DNA from: Candidatus Omnitrophota bacterium
GTDB lineage: Bacteria; Omnitrophota; Gorgyraeia; 2-01-FULL-45-10
NCBI GenBank assembly: GCA_026387165.1
Contig: JAPLMG010000111.1
Coordinates: forward strand, 1 to 6,452
Length of the DNA stretch: 6,452 nucleotides
Reading direction: 5' to 3'
Shown here: one piece after another, positions 1-5,933 of the stretch
Layout of the letters: each line of letters starts with the position of its first letter
Numbering within the stretch: position 1 is the stretch's first letter
Made by a program: the position numbers and the translations under genes
The notes under the pieces: generated by a model
The model's input: the letters and a program-made list of their open reading frames with translations, nothing else
What the model was told of the DNA's origin: nothing
The model's database searches: none

Positions 1-476
1 CTGTCACAATGTTCGGCCTTCTGTATATAGCGTGGTTCTTCTCATTCTTTGTAAAGTTGAAATTCCTGCCTCAGGGAGCATTGCTGGTAGCGTTCCTGAT
101 ACTGGTTACGAAGATGGGTGATGTCGGAGCGTATTTCGTAGGGAGGTCGATCGGCAAACATAGCCTTATCCCCAGGATCAGCCCGAACAAGACCGTTGAG
201 GGAACGATAGGGGGGCTCATCTTCTCTGTGGCAAGCGCCCTTATGAGCAAATTATATTTGCCAAATTACTCTTTTGCCCATCTCTTAACGCTCGGGCTCC
301 TTCTGGGCATACTCGCTCAGGTCGGTGACCTTGCCGAATCTTTGATAAAGAGAGATTGCAGCGTTAAAGACGCCGGGAACAATATTTCGGGATTCGGCGG
401 GATACTCGACATTATCGACAGCCTGCTCTTTACGGCACCGATATTCTATTTTTACGTCAAGGTGATAATAAAATGA
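1..476 (+). CDS. cdsA: Phosphatidate cytidylyltransferase (CDP-diacylglycerol synthase), 3' part only
   Basis: This integral membrane enzyme makes CDP-diacylglycerol from phosphatidate and CTP, the entry point to phospholipid synthesis. The frame is open from base 3 to a TGA at 474-476. The ATG at position 9 is internal, since about 155 residues remain of a family usually near 270. Numbering from that Met, the block DVGAYFVGRSIGKH (38-51) followed by ISPNKTVEG (57-65) is the conserved middle of the family. The C-terminal signature SLIKRD...KDAGN...GFGGILDIIDS (111-138) keeps the acidic residues D116, D121, D134 and D137. It has F129 and I135 where the classic signature has His and Arg (GHGG.LDR.DS). 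Hydrophobic stretches at about 1-15, 22-36, 66-80, 90-103 and 137-153 fit transmembrane helices. It lies upstream of dxr, as in many bacteria. Identity is secure; the start lies outside the window. Confidence 0.95.
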   Translation, partial: VTMFGLLYIAWFFSFFVKLKFLPQGALLVAFLILVTKMGDVGAYFVGRSIGKHSLIPRISPNKTVEGTIGGLIFSVASALMSKLYLPNYSFAHLLTLGLLLGILAQVGDLAESLIKRDCSVKDAGNNISGFGGILDIIDSLLFTAPIFYFYVKVIIK

Positions 477-498
477 ACCCCGCCCATCCTAAAAGCGC

Positions 499-564
499 GT
501 CATGCCCGCGAAAGCGGGCATCCAAAAAACTGCGTGTCTGGATTCCCGCTTGCGCGGGAATGAC
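499..564. repeat. Paired-hairpin dispersed repeat, GTCATTCCCGC family (66 bp)
   Basis: Two hairpins sit in inverted orientation between cdsA and dxr. Hairpin 1 has stem ATGCCCGC/GCGGGCAT (502-509/514-521) and loop GAAA. Hairpin 2 has stem ATTCCCGC/GCGGGAAT (542-549/554-561) and loop TTGC, which reads GCAA on the other strand. The ends are GTCAT and ATGAC. The ATTCCC-N8-GGGAAT core resembles the neisserial dRS3 repeat; that resemblance is comparison from memory, not proof of common origin. Read in the dxr frame it gives MPAKAGIQ...DSRLRGND, a peptide commonly produced by falsely extended genes. No transposase is present, so any mobility would have to be supplied elsewhere. Confidence 0.9.
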
Positions 565-616
565 AAATTCACAATTTGGACAGCAATGATGCAAGATAAC
601 CAATTAATTTGTCAAA

Positions 617-624
617 AGGGCGGG
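617..624 (+). promoter_or_regulatory. Ribosome binding site of dxr
   Basis: The purine tract AGGGCGGG ends directly before the ATG at 625. It is G-rich and close to the start rather than a perfect AGGAGG. It supports starting dxr at 625 rather than at the in-frame ATGs at 502 (inside the repeat), 586 or 589. The flanking stretch 565-624 is otherwise non-coding, and no convincing sigma-70 promoter was found in it. Confidence 0.5.
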
Positions 625-1776
625 ATGAAGACAAGAATAGCCCTCCTCGGCTCCACGGGCTCCATCGGAGTTAACGCGCTTAAAGTCATATCTAGTCTCA
701 ACGATAGGTTCGAAATAACCGCGCTCTGTGCCGATTCAAATATAAAGGCGCTGTCTGGCCAGGCCCGGAGCTTCGATCCGAAAGTTTTGTGCGTGAGGGA
801 CGGGTGGCTATCCGGAAAGCTTAAAGCTTTGGTGCATCCCGAGATCAGTATACTGAACGGCGCGGACGGCCTCGAGGAGATAGTTTCGCGCCCGGACGTC
901 GATATAGTCATATTCGCGATAAGCGGAAGCTCGTGCATCGCTCCTCTATTATGCGCGATAAAGAACAGAAAGAGAATAGCCCTTGCCAATAAAGAGTCCT
1001 TAGTGAGCGCCGGCGCGATAGTGATGCCTTTGGCAAAGAAGAATAACGTCTCCATCATACCTATCGATAGCGAGCACAGCGCCATATTCCAGTGTTTAGG
1101 AAGCGAGAAGAGGCCTTTCTTAAATAAGATATACCTTACCGCGACCGGCGGCCCGCTCCTTGATATTCCGAAAAAGAGATTCGATTCTCTGTCCCGCAAG
1201 TTTATCCTGAACCATCCTAAGTGGAAGATGGGCAGCAAGATATCGGTAGACTCCGCGACTATGATGAATAAAGGATTAGAGGTGATCGAGGCGAGATGGC
1301 TTTTCGATACTGAAGAAGATAGAATTGACGTCCTGGTGCATCCGGAAGCGGCCGTGCATTCCATGATAGAGCTTATTGACGGAACCGTCTTCGCCCAGAT
1401 AAGCCTCCCGGATATGCGCCTCCCGATCCAATATGCTATTACCTATCCCGCCCGCTTCTGTACAGAGGTGGAGTTTTTGAATTTTTCAAAGATAAAACAT
1501 TTGTCATTCAGAAAGCCGGATTTGACTAAATTCCCATGCTTAAGATTGGCGCGCGAAGCCCTAAAGAAAGGCGGAACGTATCCGGCAGTGCTCAACGCTG
1601 CTGATGAAGAAGCCGTAAAGAGTTATCTGGGGGGCAAGATAAAGTTTTCGCGCATACCTATTGTGATAGAGAAGGTGTTGGAGCATCATAAGAGATCAAT
1701 AAAAGAGCCCTCGATAGGCGATATAATGGAAGCCGAATCCTGGGCGAGAGAGGAGACCGTAAAACTGTGTCGTTAG
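625..1776 (+). CDS. dxr: 1-deoxy-D-xylulose 5-phosphate reductoisomerase
   Basis: Dxr converts DXP to 2-C-methyl-D-erythritol 4-phosphate with NADPH and a divalent metal, the committed step of the MEP isoprenoid pathway in the cytosol. The 383-residue product begins MKTRIALLGSTGSIG, placing the NADPH loop (G9-G15) at the N-terminus as in the family. Further motifs are ANKESLV (121-127), metal ligands in D148-S-E150 and at E219, HPKWKMGSKISVDSATMMNKGLE (197-219), and the C-terminal helical domain with LNAADEEAV. The length matches the usual ~390 residues. The start at 625 is chosen because the longer frame from 502 begins inside a dispersed repeat and adds 41 residues with no family counterpart. 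T174 stands where E. coli has the phosphate-binding Ser186, and the following PF(R) is PLL; the first change is conservative. The 3' end overlaps rseP by 10 nt, implying coupled translation. Confidence 0.97.
   Translation: MKTRIALLGSTGSIGVNALKVISSLNDRFEITALCADSNIKALSGQARSFDPKVLCVRDGWLSGKLKALVHPEISILNGADGLEEIVSRPDVDIVIFAISGSSCIAPLLCAIKNRKRIALANKESLVSAGAIVMPLAKKNNVSIIPIDSEHSAIFQCLGSEKRPFLNKIYLTATGGPLLDIPKKRFDSLSRKFILNHPKWKMGSKISVDSATMMNKGLEVIEARWLFDTEEDRIDVLVHPEAAVHSMIELIDGTVFAQISLPDMRLPIQYAITYPARFCTEVEFLNFSKIKHLSFRKPDLTKFPCLRLAREALKKGGTYPAVLNAADEEAVKSYLGGKIKFSRIPIVIEKVLEHHKRSIKEPSIGDIMEAESWAREETVKLCR
1751..1755 (+). promoter_or_regulatory. Ribosome binding site of rseP inside the dxr 3' end
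   Basis: AGGAG lies 11 nt before the GTG at 1767, within the last codons of dxr. It is the best Shine-Dalgarno match in the window and supports the GTG start and the 10-nt overlap with dxr. Confidence 0.6.
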
Positions 1777-2849
1777 TATATTTTTTGATAGTATTGAGCG
1801 TACTTGTTATGGTGCACGAATTCGGCCATTTTATCGCGGCGAAGAGGATAGGCGTCAGAGTGGAGAAGTTCTCTTTGGGCTTCGGGCCGAAACTATTTTC
1901 CGTAAAGAGGGGCGATACTGAATACCTTATATCGGCTATACCGCTCGGCGGCTATATAAAGATGGCCGGTGACGAACCGGGCGAAGCGCTGAAAGGCGAG
2001 AAATGCGAATTCTTGTCAAGAAACGCATTCGACAGATTTAAGATCATTATTGCCGGACCATTGTTTAACTATATTCTTGCATTTGTTCTGCTGGTTGTGG
2101 TGTTCATGGCCGGAAATCCCGTAACTACTACCGAGATAGGAATGGTGCTCGATGGTTATCCTGCAAAACAGGCTGGCATATTGGTGGGCGATAAAGTACT
2201 TGCTATTGACGGCAAAAAGATTAGCTATGGAGAGGTTCTCGTCAAAGCTGTTAACATGCATGGTAAGAGGCCGATGATATTGACAATCGATCGGCAGGGT
2301 ATAATTTTTGATAAAGAGATTAGGCCGGTTGTTGAAAAACGAAAGATCGGATTTGACAATAAAGAGGTAGAGATAGCTCGCATAGGTATTCAACCATTAC
2401 AAAAAATAGAGAAAGGCGGATACGGTTTCTTCGGATCTGTTTATATGGGGGCGCAGACGCTATGGCAGATCACGATAGTTACCTACAAAGCCCTATGGAA
2501 TATGATTCTTGGCAAGCTTTCAGTCAAAGGGATGACCGGCCCAATAGGGATATTCATGTTTACTGCTCATGCAGCCAAGTTAGGAATTATATACTTGATA
2601 AATTTTATGGCGCTACTGAGCGCATCTCTTGCGATATTTAACCTGTTGCCGTTTCCTGTATTGGACGGCGGCCACATCCTCTTCCTTTTTGTAGAGAAGT
2701 TAAGAGGTAAGCCTCTCTCGGTTAGAGCTCAGGAGAGCATAGCTAATATAGGTGTGGGGCTGCTGATATTGCTGACCGTATTCATATTCTACAACGATAT
2801 AGTGAAGTTCGGCGTCTTTGATCGTATTGGCAAGCTTTTTAAAAGATAA
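1767..2849 (+). CDS. rseP: RIP/site-2 family zinc metalloprotease with one PDZ domain
   Basis: This is an intramembrane zinc protease of the S2P/RseP (M50B) family. Members cut anti-sigma factors and leftover signal peptides within the inner membrane. The 360-residue product starts at GTG and has the zinc motif HEFGH (17-21) in its first membrane segment. It also has the membrane-associated loop GGYIKMAGDEPGE (61-73), a second hydrophobic segment (about 93-116), a single PDZ domain (about 118-190), GMTGPIGI (255-262), and the third zinc-ligand motif NLLPFPVLDGGH (292-303, ligand D300). A last hydrophobic helix lies at about 327-344. E. coli RseP (450 residues) has two PDZ domains; this one has one, as in many non-proteobacterial homologues. 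No RseA/sigma-E partner is visible here, so the substrate cannot be inferred. It overlaps dxr by 10 nt. The symbol is used in the broad family sense. Confidence 0.95.
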   Translation: MSLVYFLIVLSVLVMVHEFGHFIAAKRIGVRVEKFSLGFGPKLFSVKRGDTEYLISAIPLGGYIKMAGDEPGEALKGEKCEFLSRNAFDRFKIIIAGPLFNYILAFVLLVVVFMAGNPVTTTEIGMVLDGYPAKQAGILVGDKVLAIDGKKISYGEVLVKAVNMHGKRPMILTIDRQGIIFDKEIRPVVEKRKIGFDNKEVEIARIGIQPLQKIEKGGYGFFGSVYMGAQTLWQITIVTYKALWNMILGKLSVKGMTGPIGIFMFTAHAAKLGIIYLINFMALLSASLAIFNLLPFPVLDGGHILFLFVEKLRGKPLSVRAQESIANIGVGLLILLTVFIFYNDIVKFGVFDRIGKLFKR

Positions 2850-2856
2850 CTCTACT

Positions 2857-3005
2857 GTCATTCCCGCCCCGTGTCATTCCCGCGAAAGCGGGAATCTATG
2901 CACGGGGTAAACCCCCGTTTTCACGGGGGCAAGCCCCGCTTCCGCGGGGATCAGCGGGAATATAGACGAGGCTGATGTATGGATACCCGCTTGCGCGGGT
3001 ATGAC
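2857..3005. repeat. Composite nested hairpin repeat, GTCATTCCCGC family (149 bp)
   Basis: Almost the whole rseP-ispG gap is stem-forming. Outer arms ATTCCCGC (2860-2867) and GCGGGAAT (2954-2961) are separated by 86 nt. These hold an inner complete hairpin ATTCCCGC-GAAA-GCGGGAAT (2876-2895) enclosed by CCCGTG/CACGGG (2868-2873/2901-2906), then two tandem small hairpins (2912-2953). The far end is a further hairpin, stem ATACCCGC/GCGGGTAT with loop TTGC (2983-3002), closing with ATGAC. Removing the inner block restores a normal two-hairpin element like the one at 499-564. It ends 18 nt before ispG, so it forms the leader of that gene in the polycistronic RNA. Confidence 0.88.
2912..2953 (+). 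repeat. Two tandem 21-nt hairpin modules
   Basis: Module one has stem CCCCCGT/ACGGGGG and loop TTTC, with tail CAA. Module two has stem CCCCGC/GCGGGG and loop TTCC, with tail ATCA. They follow each other with a period of 21 nt. The same module recurs in reverse orientation at 6352-6373 and in forward orientation at 6417-6438, so it is a mobile or copied unit distinct from the larger repeat that holds it. Confidence 0.75.
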
Positions 3006-3023
3006 ATAATAGTGAGATAGAAT

Positions 3024-4139
3024 GTGATAACTCGAAGAAAGACAAGGCTTATCAGGGTGGGCGGCGTCAAAGTGGGCGCCGGCGCGGCCGTATCCATACA
3101 GTCTATGACAAAGGTCGAGACGTCGAATGTGAGCGCGGTCGTCTCTCAGATAAAACGCCTGAAAAATGCCGGATGCGAGATTATCAGAGTTGCCGTAAAG
3201 ACTCAAGTCGACGCGAGGGCCATCAAAGATATAAAAAAGAAGATCGATATTCCGCTTGTAGCCGATATCCATTTTGATTACAGATTGGCGCTCGAGTCCA
3301 TCAAGAGCGGAGCGGATAAGATTCGGCTCAATCCGGGCAATCTCAAAAATCGCGGCGAGGTAGAGCAGGTAGCAAAAGCCGCCGGGAAAGCCGGTATTCC
3401 GATAAGAATAGGTATTAACTCAGGATCTATTTTTACGAACGACGAACGACGCCTGTCCGCAGAAGCCAAGAAGGCGAAGGCGGAAATGACGAATGACGCG
3501 CGTATTGATACCTTCGTTAAGTCCGCCATGCGCTACGTTAAGCACTTTGAGGAACTCGGTTTTCATGATATAATTATCTCGCTCAAAGGTTCGAATGTTT
3601 CTGAAACCGTTGAGGCGTACAAAAAAATATCCGGGCTTTGCGATTATCCGCTGCATCTTGGCGTTACGGCATCAGGGCCTTACGATACTGGTATTGTCAA
3701 ATCGTCGATAGGTATAGGTGCGCTTCTACTGGATGGGATAGGCGATACTATAAGAGTGTCGCTTACGGCCGACCCTGTCGAAGAGGTTGTCGCGGCCAAA
3801 AGGATCTTGAGTTCTTTGGGATTAAGAAGGTTTGGTCCGGAAATAATTTCATGCCCGACCTGCGGCCGCTGCCAGGTTGATTTACAACATATAGTGGAAG
3901 AACTGGATAATAAACTATCAACTATCAACTATGAACTATCAACTAAAGCGCCTATTACGGTCGCAGTAATGGGCTGCGAAGTCAACGGCCCTGGCGAAGC
4001 GAGGGAAGCGGACATCGGCATAGCATTCGGAAGAGGCAGCGGGATGTTATTCAAAAAAGGAAAGGTTGTCAAGAAAGTGACGGCGAAAGATGCCGTTAAA
4101 GAGCTGTTAGCCGTCATTGCGAGTCCCGCCACGATTTGA
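3024..4139 (+). CDS. ispG: 4-hydroxy-3-methylbut-2-enyl diphosphate (HMBPP) synthase
   Basis: IspG (GcpE) reduces MEcPP to HMBPP with a [4Fe-4S] cluster, the penultimate MEP pathway step. The GTG start is fixed by an in-frame TAG at 3018-3020, and the N-terminus MITRRKTRLIRVGGVKVG aligns with the family. Further motifs are IQSMT (25-29), PLVADIHFDYR (77-87), LNPGN (102-106), IPIRIGINSGS (125-135), LHLGVTASGP (210-219) and GDTIRVSLTADPVEE (240-254). Cluster ligands are C277 and C280 in CPTC, C318 in GCEVNGPGEA, and E325. It is longer than E. coli IspG (remembered sequence) in two places: about residues 136-160, and the linker 296-308 between the two ligand groups; both contain 7-bp tandem repeats in the DNA. 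The last eight residues (VIASPATI) and the stop codon come from the repeat starting at 4113. The ribosome site is weak (GAG at 3014-3016). Dxr upstream supports the pathway assignment. Confidence 0.96.
   Translation: MITRRKTRLIRVGGVKVGAGAAVSIQSMTKVETSNVSAVVSQIKRLKNAGCEIIRVAVKTQVDARAIKDIKKKIDIPLVADIHFDYRLALESIKSGADKIRLNPGNLKNRGEVEQVAKAAGKAGIPIRIGINSGSIFTNDERRLSAEAKKAKAEMTNDARIDTFVKSAMRYVKHFEELGFHDIIISLKGSNVSETVEAYKKISGLCDYPLHLGVTASGPYDTGIVKSSIGIGALLLDGIGDTIRVSLTADPVEEVVAAKRILSSLGLRRFGPEIISCPTCGRCQVDLQHIVEELDNKLSTINYELSTKAPITVAVMGCEVNGPGEAREADIGIAFGRGSGMLFKKGKVVKKVTAKDAVKELLAVIASPATI
3435..3451 (+). repeat. 7-bp tandem repeat (ACGAACG, 2.4 copies) in ispG
   Basis: 17 nt with exact period 7 encode TNDERR within the longer-than-usual segment at residues 136-160 of IspG. 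Because 7 is not a multiple of 3, gain or loss of one unit would shift the frame. Confidence 0.7.
3485..3498 (+). repeat. 7-bp tandem repeat (AATGACG, 2 copies) in ispG
   Basis: Two exact adjacent copies encode MTND, 33 nt downstream of the previous heptamer tract and in the same expanded segment of IspG. On its own two copies could be chance; its proximity to the other heptamer tracts is what makes it notable. Confidence 0.55.
3913..3945 (+). repeat. 7-bp tandem repeat (AACTATC, 4.7 copies) in ispG
   Basis: 33 nt of period 7 consist of AACTATC, AACTATC, AACTATG, AACTATC and AACTA, with one mismatch. The tract encodes KLSTINYELST (298-308, with edge codons), a linker between the CPTC and GCEVNGPGEA cluster-ligand motifs. 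The linker is about six residues longer than in E. coli, close to three heptamer units (21 nt, seven codons), which is the number that preserves frame. Confidence 0.88.
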
Positions 4140-4208
4140 TTGCGTGGCGAGGCGGGACGAAGCAATCTATTTTTGGGATTGCTTCGTCGCTTCGCTCCTC
4201 GCAATGAC
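4113..4208. repeat. Dispersed inverted repeat, GTCATTGCGAG family (96 bp), overlapping the ispG 3' end
   Basis: Perfect 11-bp terminal inverted repeats GTCATTGCGAG (4113-4123) and CTCGCAATGAC (4198-4208) bound this element. Inside are stem CGAAGCAATC/GATTGCTTCG (4158-4167/4177-4186) and a hairpin TCCCGCC/GGCGGGA (4124-4130/4151-4157) whose inside can pair further through ACG/CGT. The right arm carries GCTTCGC (4189-4195), i.e. GCGAAGC on the minus strand. The left arm has the TCCCGCC hairpin where the right arm has the GGAGCGAAGCGA counterpart, so the two arms are no longer symmetrical. The element supplies the ispG stop codon and nearly all of the 84-nt ispG-proS gap. It carries no transposase. 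Confidence 0.9.
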
Positions 4209-4223
4209 AAAAGAAAGCAATTT

Positions 4224-5933
4224 ATGAGATGGACTAATTCACTTATCCCCACGCTTAAAGAAGACCCGCAGGACGCGGAAGTTGTAAGCCACAAGCTCAT
4301 GATCAGGGCCGCGCTTGTCAGGAAGCTCTTTTCGGGAGCATATTCGTATCTTCCTTTAGGGCTTAAAGTTCTTCAAAAGGTAAGCAATATAATACGCCTA
4401 GAGATGAACTCCGAGGGCGCTCAAGAAGTATTATTGCCCGCCATGCATCCGCCGGAGTTATGGAAGAAGACCGGACGCTATGAACTTCTCGGGGCTGTAT
4501 TGATAAAGTTTAAAGACAGGCATAATAAAGAGATTGTCTTAGGGCCAACCCATGAAGAAATAATAACGGATCTTGTCGCCAACAATATAAAGTCGTATAA
4601 AGACCTTCCTTTGATACTCTATCAGATCCAGACGAAGTTCAGAGATGAGCCCAGGCCCCGTTTTGGCGTAATGAGGACATCGGAATTTATAATGAAGGAT
4701 GCCTATAGCTTCGACCGCGATGTAGAGAGCATGGAAGCGAGCTATAAGAAGATGTATGACGCGTATTGCCGCATATTCGAACGATGCGGGCTCCCTTATA
4801 TACCGGTAGAAGCCGATCCCGGCATGATGGGTGGGAGTATCTCGCATGAATTCATGGTGCCGTCCGAGGCAGGCGAGGATGAGATAGTCGTGTGCCAGAA
4901 GTGCAAATACGCGGCGAGCGTACATATTGCGGCATGCAAGACTACGCCCAACTCTAAGGCCTCGAAATCCGAAAAGAAGCTTCCTATAGCCGAAGTCGAA
5001 ACGCCCGGCATAAGCACGATAGAAAAAATATCCGAATTTTTAAAAGTAGAACCGGCAAAATTAGTCAAGACGCTTATCTATAAGGCCGACGACAAGATCG
5101 TAGCGCTGCTAGTAAGGGGCGACTTTGAAGCAAATGAGACGAAACTGAAGAATTATCTTAAATGCAACGCGTTGGAACTTGCCGATGAAAAGACGATACA
5201 GGAAGCAACGTTTGCGCCCGTAGGGTTCTCAGGCCCCGCGGGATTAAAGAACGTACGGATAGTCGCGGATGACAGTATAAAAGATCTCGTAAATTTTGTC
5301 ACAGGCGCCAATAAGAAAGACGCCCATCTTATCAATGTGAACACGGGAAGAGATTTTGAGACCAAAGAGTTTGCGGATCTTAGGACGGTAACCAAAGAAG
5401 ATAAATGTCCGGCCTGCGGAAAGGCGATAGATATCAAACGCGCCATAGAAGTAGGGCATACTTTCAAGCTCGGGACAAAATATTCTGAGGTCCTCGGCGC
5501 GAAGATCCTGGAGCAGGACGGGAAGACCGTTCCCGCCATCATGGGCTGTTACGGCATTGGCGTCACCAGAATAATACCCACGCTGATCGAAACGAGTAAC
5601 GACAAAGACGGCATAATATGGCCCATGTCGATCGCTCCTTACCGGATTATGATAGTCGCTCTGAATGTCGCGGGTAAAAAGGTTAAAGATCTATCCGAAG
5701 AAGTTTATAAGGACCTTACAGAGGCGGGATATGAAGTGCTCTTTGATGACCGGGATATTTCCGCGGGAATAAAATTTAAAGACGCCGATTTGATAGGTAT
5801 CCCCATACAGATTATAATAGGGGAGAAGAACGCCAAAAAAGATGTAGTTGAAATAAAGAAGCGAATTGACCGCAGTGTGGTTGAAGTCAAATCCAAGGAC
5901 GCAGTGACCCATCTAAAACAACTCATCAAATAA
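4224..5933 (+). CDS. proS: Prolyl-tRNA synthetase, bacterial type with INS editing domain
   Basis: This class II synthetase charges tRNA-Pro in the cytosol and, through its inserted domain, hydrolyses Ala-tRNA-Pro. The 569-residue length matches E. coli (572). In order it shows the N-terminal RWTNSLIPTLKEDP and SGAYSYLPLG (37-46), the TxE-type loop LGPTHEE (106-112), motif 2 RDEPRPRFGVMRTSEFIMKDAYSF (140-163), and GGSISHEF (203-210). The INS editing domain (about 225-405) has VKTLIYKA, with K282 at the place of the editing lysine, and GANKKDAH. Then come VGHTFKLGTKYS (410-421), motif 3 GCYGIGVTR (441-449) and the anticodon-binding domain (about 473-569). Cys pairs C224/C227 and C395/C398 bracket the INS domain and could form a zinc site absent from E. 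coli. An in-frame TTG at 4140 would add 28 repeat-encoded residues and is rejected. No strong ribosome site precedes the ATG; AAAGAAAG nearby is weak. Confidence 0.96.
   Translation: MRWTNSLIPTLKEDPQDAEVVSHKLMIRAALVRKLFSGAYSYLPLGLKVLQKVSNIIRLEMNSEGAQEVLLPAMHPPELWKKTGRYELLGAVLIKFKDRHNKEIVLGPTHEEIITDLVANNIKSYKDLPLILYQIQTKFRDEPRPRFGVMRTSEFIMKDAYSFDRDVESMEASYKKMYDAYCRIFERCGLPYIPVEADPGMMGGSISHEFMVPSEAGEDEIVVCQKCKYAASVHIAACKTTPNSKASKSEKKLPIAEVETPGISTIEKISEFLKVEPAKLVKTLIYKADDKIVALLVRGDFEANETKLKNYLKCNALELADEKTIQEATFAPVGFSGPAGLKNVRIVADDSIKDLVNFVTGANKKDAHLINVNTGRDFETKEFADLRTVTKEDKCPACGKAIDIKRAIEVGHTFKLGTKYSEVLGAKILEQDGKTVPAIMGCYGIGVTRIIPTLIETSNDKDGIIWPMSIAPYRIMIVALNVAGKKVKDLSEEVYKDLTEAGYEVLFDDRDISAGIKFKDADLIGIPIQIIIGEKNAKKDVVEIKKRIDRSVVEVKSKDAVTHLKQLIK

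Noticed and set aside
576..610. Sigma-70-like promoter before dxr (TTGGAC followed by AT-rich DNA)
   Set aside because: No acceptable -10 box lies 16-18 nt downstream of TTGGAC; the match is no better than chance.
612..1364. Long antisense open frame (250 codons) opposite dxr
   Set aside because: It is a shadow of the dxr codon pattern, with no motif, no ribosome site, and a fully explained sense gene.
1767..2849. Second PDZ domain or truncation of RseP
   Set aside because: The gene has all three active-site motifs and a proper C-terminal helix; a single PDZ is normal in many bacteria.
2857..3005. Possible CRISPR array or tandem repeat locus
   Set aside because: The repeated units are inverted and nested, with no regular unique spacers and no cas genes.
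2874..3272. Antisense open frame across the rseP-ispG repeat
   Set aside because: It translates the hairpin repeat (VIPAQAGIH-like peptide) and the antisense of ispG; no real protein is supported.
3912..3946. Frameshift or sequencing error in the ispG heptamer tract
   Set aside because: The reading frame stays open and the conserved GCEVNGPGEA motif follows in frame, so the gene appears intact.
4140..4223. Extended proS start at TTG 4140
   Set aside because: The added residues are encoded by the dispersed repeat, and the family N-terminus begins at the ATG at 4224.
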